From NCBI GenBank assembly GCA_021201135.1, contig JAJQGT010000006.1, forward strand, positions 223,254-287,253: 64,000 nucleotides of DNA. The letters run 5' to 3'. Position numbers and translations under genes: made by a program. Of the stretch, positions 40,830 through 48,663 are shown in pieces. The notes beneath the pieces are model-generated. The model worked only from the letters and a program-made list of their open reading frames with translations. It searched no databases and had not been told where the DNA came from. Every line of letters starts with the position of its first letter. Within the stretch, counting starts at the first letter, position 1. Source of the stretch: Oscillospiraceae bacterium (lineage in GTDB: Bacteria; Bacillota; Clostridia; Oscillospirales; Ruminococcaceae).

Positions 40830-41817
40830 CCTTTCCCACCTCCTCAAAATCTATAATCTCATCAAAATCTTCAATGACATCCGGCTCTGTAATTGCGACA
40901 GCTGCCTTTTCCGCCTTCTTCTGCTTCAGCTTATACGAAAGTCCCATAAGCTGAACGGCTATAAGCGGTGTAAGAGCAACGAGAGCTACCACACCGAAGG
41001 CATCTGTCATTATATTCCCGCCGAGGGCTTCACATGCTCCTATACTGAGCGGAAGAAGAAATGTGCTTGTCATAGGTCCGCTGGCAACGCCGCCGGAGTC
41101 GAAGGCTATACCCACAAATATATCAGGCACGAATCTCGACAAGATTATTGCTATCAGATAACCGGGTATCAGGACATACTGAATCGGTATGCCCGAGATT
41201 ACTCTAAGCATCGAAAGTCCAACCGAAACAGATACGCCGATTGACATGCAGGTGTTCATTTGCTTTGCGGAAACGACACCGTTTGTGACATCCGAAACCT
41301 GTTTGTTGAGAATCTGGATTGCTGGTTCTGCTTTTACTATGTAGTAGCCTATAAGCATTCCGAACGGTACGAGAAGCCATTTTATGTTTGATGAGGCGAG
41401 ATCTCGTCCGATAACCGTACCTACCTGCGAGAAGCCGACATTGACGCCTGTAAGGAAGAGCACCAAGCCTATGAAAGTATAGACAAATCCGACGAGAATC
41501 CTCTTAATCTGTCTTTTACGATAACGGTGGCTGATAAGCTGGAAGATTACGAACATACCGAGTATCGGCAGTATAGATATCAGAACTTCCTCTATATACT
41601 CGGGAAGCGCAAACAGAAACTCCTTTGCGGCGTCCTGAGTTGTGACTGCCGTTGAAAGCTCAGTTGACGCATATTCTGCTCCGGTCGGCTTATAAAAGAT
41701 TCCCAAGATAAGAACGGCAATTATTGGTCCTATGCTTGATATAGCCACAAGACCGAAGCTGTCGTCAGAAGCATTTTTATCGCTTCTGACGGAAGCCATG
41801 CCGACACCCATCGCCAT
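40819..41817 (-). CDS. DUF1538 membrane protein, C-terminal part (frameshifted gene)
   Basis: This is the downstream part (332 residues from the first ATG) of a DUF1538 multi-helix membrane protein. Its first residues, MAMGVGMASVRSDKNASDDSFG, continue directly the sequence that is interrupted at 41832 (..FDAGGVTTGP, stop). If one base is restored at the CC-ATAACC junction, the frame reads TGP-ITVPFI-MAMGVG, as expected for the family. The remaining part has several helices and a second copy of the motif FDSGGVASGPMTSTFLLPLS. There is no ribosome site before the ATG, so this fragment is unlikely to be translated alone. Either a pseudogene or a sequence error. The PII-like partner gene follows. 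Confidence 0.75.
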   Translation of the reverse strand: MAMGVGMASVRSDKNASDDSFGLVAISSIGPIIAVLILGIFYKPTGAEYASTELSTAVTTQDAAKEFLFALPEYIEEVLISILPILGMFVIFQLISHRYRKRQIKRILVGFVYTFIGLVLFLTGVNVGFSQVGTVIGRDLASSNIKWLLVPFGMLIGYYIVKAEPAIQILNKQVSDVTNGVVSAKQMNTCMSIGVSVSVGLSMLRVISGIPIQYVLIPGYLIAIILSRFVPDIFVGIAFDSGGVASGPMTSTFLLPLSIGACEALGGNIMTDAFGVVALVALTPLIAVQLMGLSYKLKQKKAEKAAVAITEPDVIEDFDEIIDFEEVGKDGE

Positions 41818-41831
41818 TATGAACGGGACGG

Positions 41832-42365
41832 TTATGGACCGGTTGTAACACCTCCGGCATCAAATGAGACTGCCAAAAATTCAGACGGTACAAAGAATGA
41901 AAGCACTATGACTATTGCATAGAGAATTAACAAAAGATTTGAAAGCTTGATTCGCTTGCCGATTCTCACAACAGCAACCGAGAATAGTCCTCCCATTCCG
42001 ACAGCGACTGCCCATATGAGAACCCGATTCGGAATTGAGGGAACCTGATTCGCCAAGACCTGCAAATCAGGCTCGGCAAGAGTTATGATTGTGCCCATGA
42101 CAAAGCTCGTCACCAATGCGATGACTGTTTTACTCGACTTTGAAATCATTACGCCTATGCCCTCGCCGAGAGGTGTCATTGCCATTTCAGCACCGAGCTG
42201 GAAGAAGCCCATGCCGACAATAAGCATGACCGCTCCCGCCAGGAACATTACGAATGTTCCAAGCTCTACGGGAACCAAAACTATGCTCAGAACGAGCACG
42301 ATTATTGTTATAGGTAAGACGGAAGCAAACGCCTCCATCGTTTTTTCTCTTACTTTAGGGTTCAT
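41832..42365 (-). CDS. DUF1538 membrane protein, N-terminal part (frameshifted gene)
   Basis: 177 residues with about five helices, starting MNPKVREKTMEAF behind GAGG and ending at a TAA immediately after SFDAGGVTTGP. Intact members continue into a second DUF1538 repeat of about 330 residues, which is present in another frame at 40819-41817. One missing base, in the Pro codon, explains the break. The family's function is not established; a role in transport regulated by the adjacent PII-like protein is inferred. Own promoter at 42426-42454. Confidence 0.75.
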   Translation of the reverse strand: MNPKVREKTMEAFASVLPITIIVLVLSIVLVPVELGTFVMFLAGAVMLIVGMGFFQLGAEMAMTPLGEGIGVMISKSSKTVIALVTSFVMGTIITLAEPDLQVLANQVPSIPNRVLIWAVAVGMGGLFSVAVVRIGKRIKLSNLLLILYAIVIVLSFFVPSEFLAVSFDAGGVTTGP

Positions 42366-42425
42366 TTACCTCGCCCTCTCAAATTGCTTCAATCACCTTC
42401 CGGAATTACGATTCATAATACAGTA

Positions 42426-42454
42426 ATAATACAGGACGGATGATTTTTTGTCAA
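42426..42454 (-). promoter_or_regulatory. Promoter of the DUF1538/PII-like operon
   Basis: Minus strand TTGACA (42449-42454), 17-bp spacer, TATTAT (42426-42431), 60 bp before the start. Confidence 0.75.
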
Positions 42455-42519
42455 GGCGAAAACGGTAAACAGTTTTTCGAAAATGGTTAGAGTGATTCTT
42501 CTGATGCGTGTAATAATGC

Positions 42520-42548
42520 TTGACAAAATATTGATTAGATGCTACACT
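42520..42548 (+). promoter_or_regulatory. Promoter of the GtrA-like gene
   Basis: TTGACA (42520-42525), 17-bp spacer, TACACT (42543-42548), 40 bp before the start. Confidence 0.65.
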
Positions 42549-42588
42549 TGGATTGAAAGTGACGATATTCTGAGTGAGGCGAGAATTT

Positions 42589-43002
42589 ATGAAAACCAAA
42601 GAAGAAATAATCCGGGCATCGAAATTTGTGCTGTTCTCAATCAGTGCCGGTGTGATTCAGATTGTTGTGTTCACGATTCTGAACGAGGGCTTTTTGCTGA
42701 ATTACTGGGTTTGCTATCTTATAGCACTTGTGGCATCGGTACTATGGAACTTCACCTTCAACCGAAAATTCACCTTCCGCTCTGCAAATAATATTCCGAT
42801 AGCAATGGTGAAAGTAGCGGTTTTCTATCTTGTTTTCACTCCTCTTTCGACCATCGGAGGAAATGCTCTTGAAGAAATTGGAGTCAATGAGTACATAGTT
42901 CTCGCCGTGTCGATGATACTGAACTTTGTTTTAGAGTTTCTTTACGACAGGTTCTTTGTGTTTGGGGACAGCATAGACAGTGCTGTCAGCGATAAAAAGT
43001 AA
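42589..43002 (+). CDS. GtrA-like family membrane protein
   Basis: A 137-residue protein with four transmembrane helices and the GtrA/DPMS signature: KFVLFSISAGVIQIVVFTIL at the start, WNFTFNRKFTF between helices 2 and 3, and EFLYDRFFVF at the end. GtrA-type proteins are thought to flip undecaprenyl-linked sugars used in polysaccharide or teichoic acid decoration. No glycosyltransferase is adjacent, so the partner is elsewhere. ATG 42589 is preferred over the upstream ORF start at 42574. A strong terminator follows. Confidence 0.88.
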   Translation: MKTKEEIIRASKFVLFSISAGVIQIVVFTILNEGFLLNYWVCYLIALVASVLWNFTFNRKFTFRSANNIPIAMVKVAVFYLVFTPLSTIGGNALEEIGVNEYIVLAVSMILNFVLEFLYDRFFVFGDSIDSAVSDKK

Positions 43003-43007
43003 AAATT

Positions 43008-43037
43008 AACGAGGTAGTGGAAACTACCTCGTTTTTA
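43008..43037. terminator. Bidirectional terminator between gtrA-like and GH3 genes
   Basis: AACGAGGTAG (43008-43017) pairs perfectly with CTACCTCGTT (43024-43033), with a T tract on the plus side and an A-rich left flank serving the minus strand. Confidence 0.88.
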
Positions 43038-43039
43038 TA

Positions 43040-45241
43040 TTACTTGATTTTCTCGTTAAGCTCTGATACAAACCTGTCGAGCATATCTACGCTGAGGATT
43101 CCTCCGCTGAAGCCGATGAGCTTCGACAGTGGCAAGTCGATTGAAAGTGCAGATATGTCGAGCTTTAAATCTTCCGTAAGAAGTTTATTTAGGGCTTCTT
43201 TCGAGATTGGATTGGCATTGAGCTCATATACTCTCGAATCGGTCGTGAAGAAAGTTTTGCTTGTGCGCAAGCTGTTGACTTTGACGGAAGCCATAAGCGG
43301 CAAGTCTCTTGATGACGGACCAACAAGGATATTATAAACGGTGGTGTCAACCTGCCAGTCGTGGGATTCGACATCGTAGTAAGCGAAACTGCGCTTGTTG
43401 AGGGTCATGGTGACGATCTTCTCTTCCCCCGGATCAAGAGAAATCTTCTTGAAGCCCTTAAGCTCACTTACGGGTCTTGAAACTGACGGATATGTAGGCT
43501 CGACATAGAGCTCGCATATTTCTTTTCCGGCAACACTGCCGGTATTTTTAATTTTGAAACTAACTTCGAAAGTATCGGATTCGGAAATGTCTGTTGCCGA
43601 AAGCTTCATGTCACTATACTCGAAATCAGTATAGCTGAGACCGTAGCCGAAGGGGTACATGACATCAAGCTTTTTCTTGTCATAGTATCTGTAGCCGACA
43701 TATACACCCTCGCTATAGGTTGCAGTTCCCTTCTCGGGGAAACTGAGAGCAGTAGGATTATTTTCGAGCTTTAATGCCCAAGTCTCTGAGAGCTTTCCGC
43801 ATGGGTTTGCGTCGCCGAACAGGAGATTAACACATGCTTTTGCGACTGCTTGTCCCCCGGTGTACATTGCAAGTATTGAATCGGCATTCCCACTCCATTC
43901 CATCTCTATGGGAGAGCCTTGGAAGAGAACGACCACAATAGGCTTTCCAAGCGCACAAAGCTTATTGAAGAGTTCAATCTGATTCAATGGCAGAGACATT
44001 GTCCATCTGTCGAAGCCTTCGCTTTCCATTCTGAAAGGCAGACCCATGCACATTACAATTTTATCTGACTTCTCGGCAACCGCAACAGCTTCCGAAATGA
44101 GATTATCGTCGATTGAGTCGTCTTCCGTTTTAAAGCCTCTGGCATATGTATAGTCGATATTCTTATCGTCAAGCGCTTGCAACAGATTCGAGACCTCGGT
44201 CGCATTGACACAGCTACTGCCGCCGCCCTGATAGCGGATTTCTTCGGCAAAAGCACCGATGAGCGCTATCTTGTCGGACTTGTCAAGAGGCAGGACGTTA
44301 TTGTTGTTCTTAAGCAGAACTGCGCTTTCTTCGGCTGCTCTCATGGCGAGCTCATTGTGGGCTGTCATATCAGTTTTATAATCAGCAATTCTGCCGGCAA
44401 TCCCCTTCTCTACGAGCTCAATTATTCTCAGGACGTTCTTGTCAAGCTCTTCCATAGAGAGTTTACCGGACTTCACAGCCTCGACTATTGCGGCGTCCGC
44501 TGACGGAACGGGTCCGGGCATGCGGATATCGAGACCGGTTTTTACGCCGTCGACCGGTTCGTTTGCGGCTCCCCAGTCGGAAACGACTACGCCCTCATAT
44601 CCCCAATCATCACGGAGAACGTCGGTGAGGAGATACTTGCTTTCGGAGCAATAATCTCCGTTAAGACGGTTGTATGCGGACATTATCATCCAGGGCTTTG
44701 CCTCTTTGACGGCTTCCTCGAAGCTTGAAAGATAAATCTCTCTGAGAGTCCTCTCATCGATAACAGCATTGACTGAGAAGCGGTCGGTTTCCTGATTGTT
44801 GGCGGCAAAGTGCTTGATGCAGGCTCCGACTCCCTTTGACTGCACTCCCCTAATATGTCCGGAAGCCATTTTTGTAGCGAGCAGCGGGTCTTCCGAAAAA
44901 TATTCGAAATTTCTTCCGCAAAGAGGAGATCTCTTGATATTGACTCCCGGTCCCAGAATGACCTGAACATCGTTTGCAAGGCATTCTTCGCCGAGAGCCT
45001 CGCCAATCTTATAAATCAAGTCCTCATCCCAGCTGTTTGCGACAGTCGCACTTGACGGAAAGCAGGTTGCGAGAACTGTCCCGCCGTTCTCCTCTTTCCT
45101 CAAGCCATGAGGACCGTCGCTCATCATAATGCTCTCGAGCTTCCCCTCAATGTCAACCGTCCTCCAACAGTCCTTGCCGGACGTCAGAGACGCCTTTTCC
45201 TCGAGCGTCAGACTATTAAGTATTTCCATAGCTTTTGTCAT
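43040..45241 (-). CDS. Glycoside hydrolase family 3 (beta-glucosidase-like)
   Basis: A 733-residue cytoplasmic GH3 enzyme (no signal peptide). It has the N-terminal barrel starting MSDGPHGLRKE, with KHFAANNQETDR and the catalytic nucleophile Asp in GVVVSDWGA (about 220). The alpha/beta sandwich has VVVLFQGSPIEM and GQAVAKACVNLLFGDANPCGKL, and the C-terminal domain is fibronectin type III-like, with KNTGSVAGKEICELYV. Activity is probably on beta-glucosides, possibly xylosides, from imported cello- or xylo-oligosaccharides. ATG 45241, with ribosome site GGAGG. Own promoter and terminator, so monocistronic. Confidence 0.94.
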   Translation of the reverse strand: MTKAMEILNSLTLEEKASLTSGKDCWRTVDIEGKLESIMMSDGPHGLRKEENGGTVLATCFPSSATVANSWDEDLIYKIGEALGEECLANDVQVILGPGVNIKRSPLCGRNFEYFSEDPLLATKMASGHIRGVQSKGVGACIKHFAANNQETDRFSVNAVIDERTLREIYLSSFEEAVKEAKPWMIMSAYNRLNGDYCSESKYLLTDVLRDDWGYEGVVVSDWGAANEPVDGVKTGLDIRMPGPVPSADAAIVEAVKSGKLSMEELDKNVLRIIELVEKGIAGRIADYKTDMTAHNELAMRAAEESAVLLKNNNNVLPLDKSDKIALIGAFAEEIRYQGGGSSCVNATEVSNLLQALDDKNIDYTYARGFKTEDDSIDDNLISEAVAVAEKSDKIVMCMGLPFRMESEGFDRWTMSLPLNQIELFNKLCALGKPIVVVLFQGSPIEMEWSGNADSILAMYTGGQAVAKACVNLLFGDANPCGKLSETWALKLENNPTALSFPEKGTATYSEGVYVGYRYYDKKKLDVMYPFGYGLSYTDFEYSDMKLSATDISESDTFEVSFKIKNTGSVAGKEICELYVEPTYPSVSRPVSELKGFKKISLDPGEEKIVTMTLNKRSFAYYDVESHDWQVDTTVYNILVGPSSRDLPLMASVKVNSLRTSKTFFTTDSRVYELNANPISKEALNKLLTEDLKLDISALSIDLPLSKLIGFSGGILSVDMLDRFVSELNEKIK

Positions 45242-45282
45242 ATTGATAACCTCCGTGTGGGTATATGTTTTCAGTAACGCAT

Positions 45283-45311
45283 ATTATAACATCGTAAAGA
45301 CAAGTTGTAAA
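45283..45311 (-). promoter_or_regulatory. Promoter of the GH3 gene
   Basis: Minus strand TTTACA (45306-45311), 17-bp spacer, TATAAT (45283-45288), about 40 bp before the start. No obvious CcpA site was noted. Confidence 0.75.
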
Positions 45312-45315
45312 GCGG

Positions 45316-46062
45316 TTATTTCTCTGCTGTGAAGAAAAATCTTCTGAATCGCAAGATTACTTTACCGTCACCCATAACCCGATAAGTTTTCCTGACTTTC
45401 TCGAGAATTTCATTTTCAAATTTCAAACTGTCCTCTTCGCTAAGCAACGCCAGATACGGGCGTATATGAGTGCCTTTGACCCATTCGAGCAAAGCTTCGT
45501 GATTCGGCAAATCATGATAGTAAATCGTTTCCCAAGTCTGAACGCTACTTGAACAGCCGGAAAGAATCTCGTAATATTCTTCCGGCTCAAGCGTCCATTG
45601 CCTTGAAATGCTATTCAGCTTAAATTCCGAAACAACTTCTCTTATAATCCTGAACAGCGGCTCTTCCCCGTTCATCGGAATCTGTGCGGCAAGCATACCG
45701 CCGTCATTAAGCTTGCTCATGAGATATGGAATAAAATCTTTATGGTCAGGAATCCACTGCAAGCAAGCATTTGAAAATAACAAATCGTATTCATCGGCAA
45801 TTTCTCTTGCGTCTCCCAAATCGAAGTCAATATCAGGATAAGCTCTCTTTGCCTTGTCTATCATATCCTGCGAAGTGTCAATTCCCAGAATACGAGCACC
45901 CGGAAAAACAGCCTTAAGCACCGCCGTACTATTCCCGGGACCGCAACCGATGTCAAGAACTGTCCGAGGATTTCTATCCTCTATTCTTTTAGCCAAGTCA
46001 ATCGCCGGTTGGGTTCTTTGAGCTTTGAATTTTAAGTATTGGTCCGAACTCCAGTTGAACAT
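45316..46062 (-). CDS. Trans-aconitate 2-methyltransferase-like SAM methyltransferase
   Basis: A 248-residue class I methyltransferase. The N-terminus MFNWSSDQYLKFKAQRTQPA and motif I VLDIGCGPGNSTAVL are those of the Tam family. The motif DLLFSNACLQWIPDH and NGGMLAAQIP-type segments (here DGGMLAAQIP) also agree. Tam esterifies trans-aconitate, a citrate-cycle by-product; some homologues have other substrates. ATG 46062 follows AGAGGTGA. It begins 10 nt after the stop of the upstream coiled-coil protein and shares its promoter. Confidence 0.88.
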   Translation of the reverse strand: MFNWSSDQYLKFKAQRTQPAIDLAKRIEDRNPRTVLDIGCGPGNSTAVLKAVFPGARILGIDTSQDMIDKAKRAYPDIDFDLGDAREIADEYDLLFSNACLQWIPDHKDFIPYLMSKLNDGGMLAAQIPMNGEEPLFRIIREVVSEFKLNSISRQWTLEPEEYYEILSGCSSSVQTWETIYYHDLPNHEALLEWVKGTHIRPYLALLSEEDSLKFENEILEKVRKTYRVMGDGKVILRFRRFFFTAEK

Positions 46063-46072
46063 GGTCACCTCT

Positions 46073-47239
46073 CTATTCCTCAATCATGCCAATGTATAAC
46101 GTTTCTTTGTCAAAAAGAACAGTCATATCTTTGTTATACATAACATTAATAGTGTCAATTTGCTCGATAAATGGGCGCACACAACTGCTTTGTCTGTCGA
46201 CGAGTTGTTGCAATGTCTCTTGCTCTCTTCTGCCGCTGAAATCACTTAGCCTTTCTCCCGCTTCGATAAGATTCTCGTCAAGTTGGGAATCTCTGATGTG
46301 TGGAATAGAAGCGACTGTTTTTCCAACAAATTTGCTTGCTCCTGATAAGCCTTTAATCATCTTAGACTGCAATGAAGTTTTCGTTCTATCTTCCAGAATC
46401 GAATAAGCCTTAGAGTAAAGTTCACGGTATTCAATGGCGAGACCATCAATTTTGTTAGAAATCGAGCTGAGATATGAGCTGTCATAGTTCTCTTGTAAAA
46501 GCACTTCAAGAAAATATGCAAAACTGAAAAGATACAGTGATAACTGATAATCCTTAAATTCATCCTGAACCTGTTGTAGTTGCTTTTTTACATTTTGGTC
46601 ACTATGGATTATGTCTTTCTTATCAATATGCTTCTTTATCTGCTCTCTGTAGAAATCAATTCGCTTATTACTTTCTTGGCGAATATCCAACGCCTTGATA
46701 TGATTCGCAGTCTTGTATTTGTCACTATTCCAATTATGCTTGTAGTTGTTGAACACATCAACGAGAAAATCTAAATCGCCTTTTATAGATGATTTTTCTT
46801 TTTGAACGATATAATTCATCATCTCTTGCTGTGTTTCCTGAATGATATCAAGCTTTTTGTTGATATTTGCGAGTGTTGCGGCGGCAAACATAGTAGTTGG
46901 ATTAAAGGCTATAGGCGATAAGTGTGCCTGATTAGCAATAGTATTTGTGCTGTCAGACAACGCTGTTCCCAAAAAATCCGAGCTTCCACTGAATTGTGCT
47001 AAATGAGTGCCTGCCGGAATGGTTACTCTATAGAGTCCGCTTACAGCTTGCCCTCCGTTAGCAATTTGCTGTATTGCATTAGCCATGGGTTCAAAGCCAA
47101 CGCCAAGAGCACTGATTTGTGATAAAGGCATTTTACAATAAGTTTGCGTCAAAATTCCACTATCATATTTTATCGGTGTGATTTCACCTGATGCCATTGT
47201 TTGAAGTATATTGTTTTCTTTTTGCGCAAGCTCGTTCAT
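46073..47239 (-). CDS. AT-rich coiled-coil protein of unknown function
   Basis: A 388-residue protein that I do not recognise by function. Residues about 30-110 form a Gly/Ala-rich segment (KMPLSQISALGVGFEPMANA, then SGLYRVTIPAGTHLAQFSGS). There is a short hydrophobic run near 115-130, then a long helical region with coiled-coil character (about 125-330: NINKKLDIIQETQQEMMNYI, KRIDFYREQIKKH). The gene is visibly richer in A/T than its neighbours, suggesting later acquisition. It has a full-consensus promoter and is coupled to a Tam-like methyltransferase. Three ATGs lie in a row at 47245-47237; the third (47239) has the best spacing from GGAAAGGG. Confidence 0.7.
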   Translation of the reverse strand: MNELAQKENNILQTMASGEITPIKYDSGILTQTYCKMPLSQISALGVGFEPMANAIQQIANGGQAVSGLYRVTIPAGTHLAQFSGSSDFLGTALSDSTNTIANQAHLSPIAFNPTTMFAAATLANINKKLDIIQETQQEMMNYIVQKEKSSIKGDLDFLVDVFNNYKHNWNSDKYKTANHIKALDIRQESNKRIDFYREQIKKHIDKKDIIHSDQNVKKQLQQVQDEFKDYQLSLYLFSFAYFLEVLLQENYDSSYLSSISNKIDGLAIEYRELYSKAYSILEDRTKTSLQSKMIKGLSGASKFVGKTVASIPHIRDSQLDENLIEAGERLSDFSGRREQETLQQLVDRQSSCVRPFIEQIDTINVMYNKDMTVLFDKETLYIGMIEE

Positions 47240-47270
47240 CATCATTTCCCTTTCCGAACATTATGAACTA

Positions 47271-47299
47271 ATTATAAACTTATTGTCGGAAGTTGTCAA
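47271..47299 (-). promoter_or_regulatory. Promoter of the coiled-coil gene and tam-like operon
   Basis: Minus strand TTGACA (47294-47299), 17-bp spacer, TATAAT (47271-47276): full consensus, about 30 bp before the start. Confidence 0.85.
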
Positions 47300-47315
47300 T
47301 ACAAGCGGAAAGAAA

Positions 47316-47355
47316 ACTCATAAAATAAGACCGAGCCTTTATTCTGCTCGGTCTT
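47316..47355 (-). terminator. Terminator of ymxH
   Basis: AAGACCGAGC (47327-47336) pairs perfectly with GCTCGGTCTT (47346-47355); the minus-strand transcript continues TATTTTATG. Confidence 0.82.
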
Positions 47356-47360
47356 GATGA

Positions 47361-47684
47361 TTATGCAAATACTGTCTGGGATTCGTTGTCGGTTGACGGT
47401 TTGGCGATAAAGCCGAGGCGGGGTTGTTGGTCGCGCCATGAGAGCTTTTCATCTGATGAGATTAAAACAGTGTCCCGTCCCACCAGATCAATATCTGAGT
47501 ATCTGATTATCATATCGCTGTCTCTTCCTAAGATGCCGAAAAGCCGAGGTCTCCCGTAGACTATCACCGAGACCACCGAAGCGCCGTCGGTATCTATTTC
47601 TATATCGCTGATTTTCCCGAGCATGGTGCCGGTTTTCGTTTCTATAATTTCTTTGTGCTTAAGCTCAGTCAATGTGCATTTCAT
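47361..47684 (-). CDS. ymxH: YlmC/YmxH-family PRC-barrel protein
   Basis: A 107-residue PRC-barrel protein of the YlmC/YmxH family, widespread in endospore-forming Firmicutes. The barrel core LKHKEIIETKTGTMLGKISDIEIDTDGASV and IRYSDIDLVGRDTVLI are clear. The C-terminal 25 residues are extra and hydrophilic. The precise role is unknown. The start codon at 47684 directly follows the T tract of a hairpin whose right arm contains the ribosome-binding GAGGTGAG, so translation or transcription may be conditional on that structure. Confidence 0.9.
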   Translation of the reverse strand: MKCTLTELKHKEIIETKTGTMLGKISDIEIDTDGASVVSVIVYGRPRLFGILGRDSDMIIRYSDIDLVGRDTVLISSDEKLSWRDQQPRLGFIAKPSTDNESQTVFA

Positions 47685-47719
47685 AAAAAACTCACCTCAG
47701 TCAAATAATATGACTGAGG
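47684..47719 (-). terminator. Hairpin overlapping the ymxH ribosome-binding site
   Basis: On the minus strand CCTCAGTCA pairs perfectly with TGACTGAGG around TATTATT (47695-47719), followed by TGAGTTTTTT and then the ymxH ATG. It can terminate the upstream transcript or mask the ribosome site. Confidence 0.65.
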
Positions 47720-47747
47720 CGGGCGTTTTATTATTCCGGAAACATTT

Positions 47748-48524
47748 TCAGTCGTTAGAGGCGGAAGTCTGACAGCCGCAGGTGGCGTCCTCAAGGCTCT
47801 TCGGGAAGAATTCGTTTGACGGGAAACTGATTTTCTCGAACAGCTCGCAGGGGCTTTCCGTGTTGGAAACACATTCCTTGCTCGGTACAGAATAGTCGTA
47901 AGACGGAACCATGATGGGTACTGTCCTTGCAAGAGAGACTATCGAGAACACGCCGAGGGTCACATAGATAGCCTTTCTTGAAGCCGAGAGTACGGCATTC
48001 TCCACACCTGTGTCCATAATGCAAGCCGGTGACGGGACGGCTACGAGACGGATGCCGAGAACAATCGGGTCGGCGACTGCCAAGGTTGCCTTCGGCGGAT
48101 TGCTGTAGCTGCAACCGGTCGATGTTACTGCACCGTTGTCGCTCGAGGTGAAGTATTTGGTGCCTCCGTCGCTTCCGTAGAGAATTACCTTCTTTGTGAA
48201 TGTTGCCGTTCCCGTAACGGTTTCAGCCGGTGAAGATGCCGAAGCCGCAAGGTCGATTTCAACGTTGAAGGTGTAAGTAATGTCGACCGAGTAGAAGCCT
48301 TTATTGAACGGTATCGGCTCAACCGAGAAGTATACGCTTGTCACCTCGGCGCATCTTGCCTTTGCGTAATTTGCCTCGTTCACAAGCTTGATAGACTCAA
48401 AATCCGCAAACGAAACTTCCAGATCCTCAAGGCAATCCCTGTCGGAGCAACTGTCGAATATCCGCTGAGCTTCAATGGTTACCGCTTCCTTGAAGCCATA
48501 TGGGTTAGATCCGAAATCAGCCAT
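47748..48524 (-). CDS. Conserved clostridial cysteine-containing protein, unknown function
   Basis: A 258-residue soluble protein starting MADFGSNPYGFKEAV. It has an early CSDRDCLEDL motif, a central beta-rich domain (SVDITYTFNVEIDLAASA, TATFTKKVILYGSD) and a Cys-containing end (ATCGCQTSASND). I have the impression of similar proteins in other Clostridia but no established function. Cysteine pairs at both ends and the adjacency to ymxH are compatible with a spore-coat or envelope role, which is only an inference. ATG 48524 with AGGAGG upstream; a hairpin separates it from ymxH. Confidence 0.7.
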   Translation of the reverse strand: MADFGSNPYGFKEAVTIEAQRIFDSCSDRDCLEDLEVSFADFESIKLVNEANYAKARCAEVTSVYFSVEPIPFNKGFYSVDITYTFNVEIDLAASASSPAETVTGTATFTKKVILYGSDGGTKYFTSSDNGAVTSTGCSYSNPPKATLAVADPIVLGIRLVAVPSPACIMDTGVENAVLSASRKAIYVTLGVFSIVSLARTVPIMVPSYDYSVPSKECVSNTESPCELFEKISFPSNEFFPKSLEDATCGCQTSASND

Positions 48525-48612
48525 TGTATATCCTCCTATTAAGTATTAAAGTTATGAAACTTCTCTACATATTATTCGGATATGGGAGTTTTAGTGACTG
48601 ATGATTTCGACG

Positions 48613-48658
48613 CAAAAAAAGTACAGGACGAGAGCCTATATGGTTATATCCTGTACTT
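48613..48658 (-). terminator. Terminator of polC
   Basis: AAGTACAGGA (48619-48628) pairs perfectly with TCCTGTACTT (48649-48658), followed on the minus strand by TTTTTTT. Confidence 0.88.
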
Positions 48659-48663
48659 ATAGT

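Noticed and set aside
41820-41840. Programmed -1 frameshift in the DUF1538 gene
   Set aside because: The junction GGTCCATAACC is not a slippery heptamer and no downstream pseudoknot was evident; mutation or sequence error is simpler.
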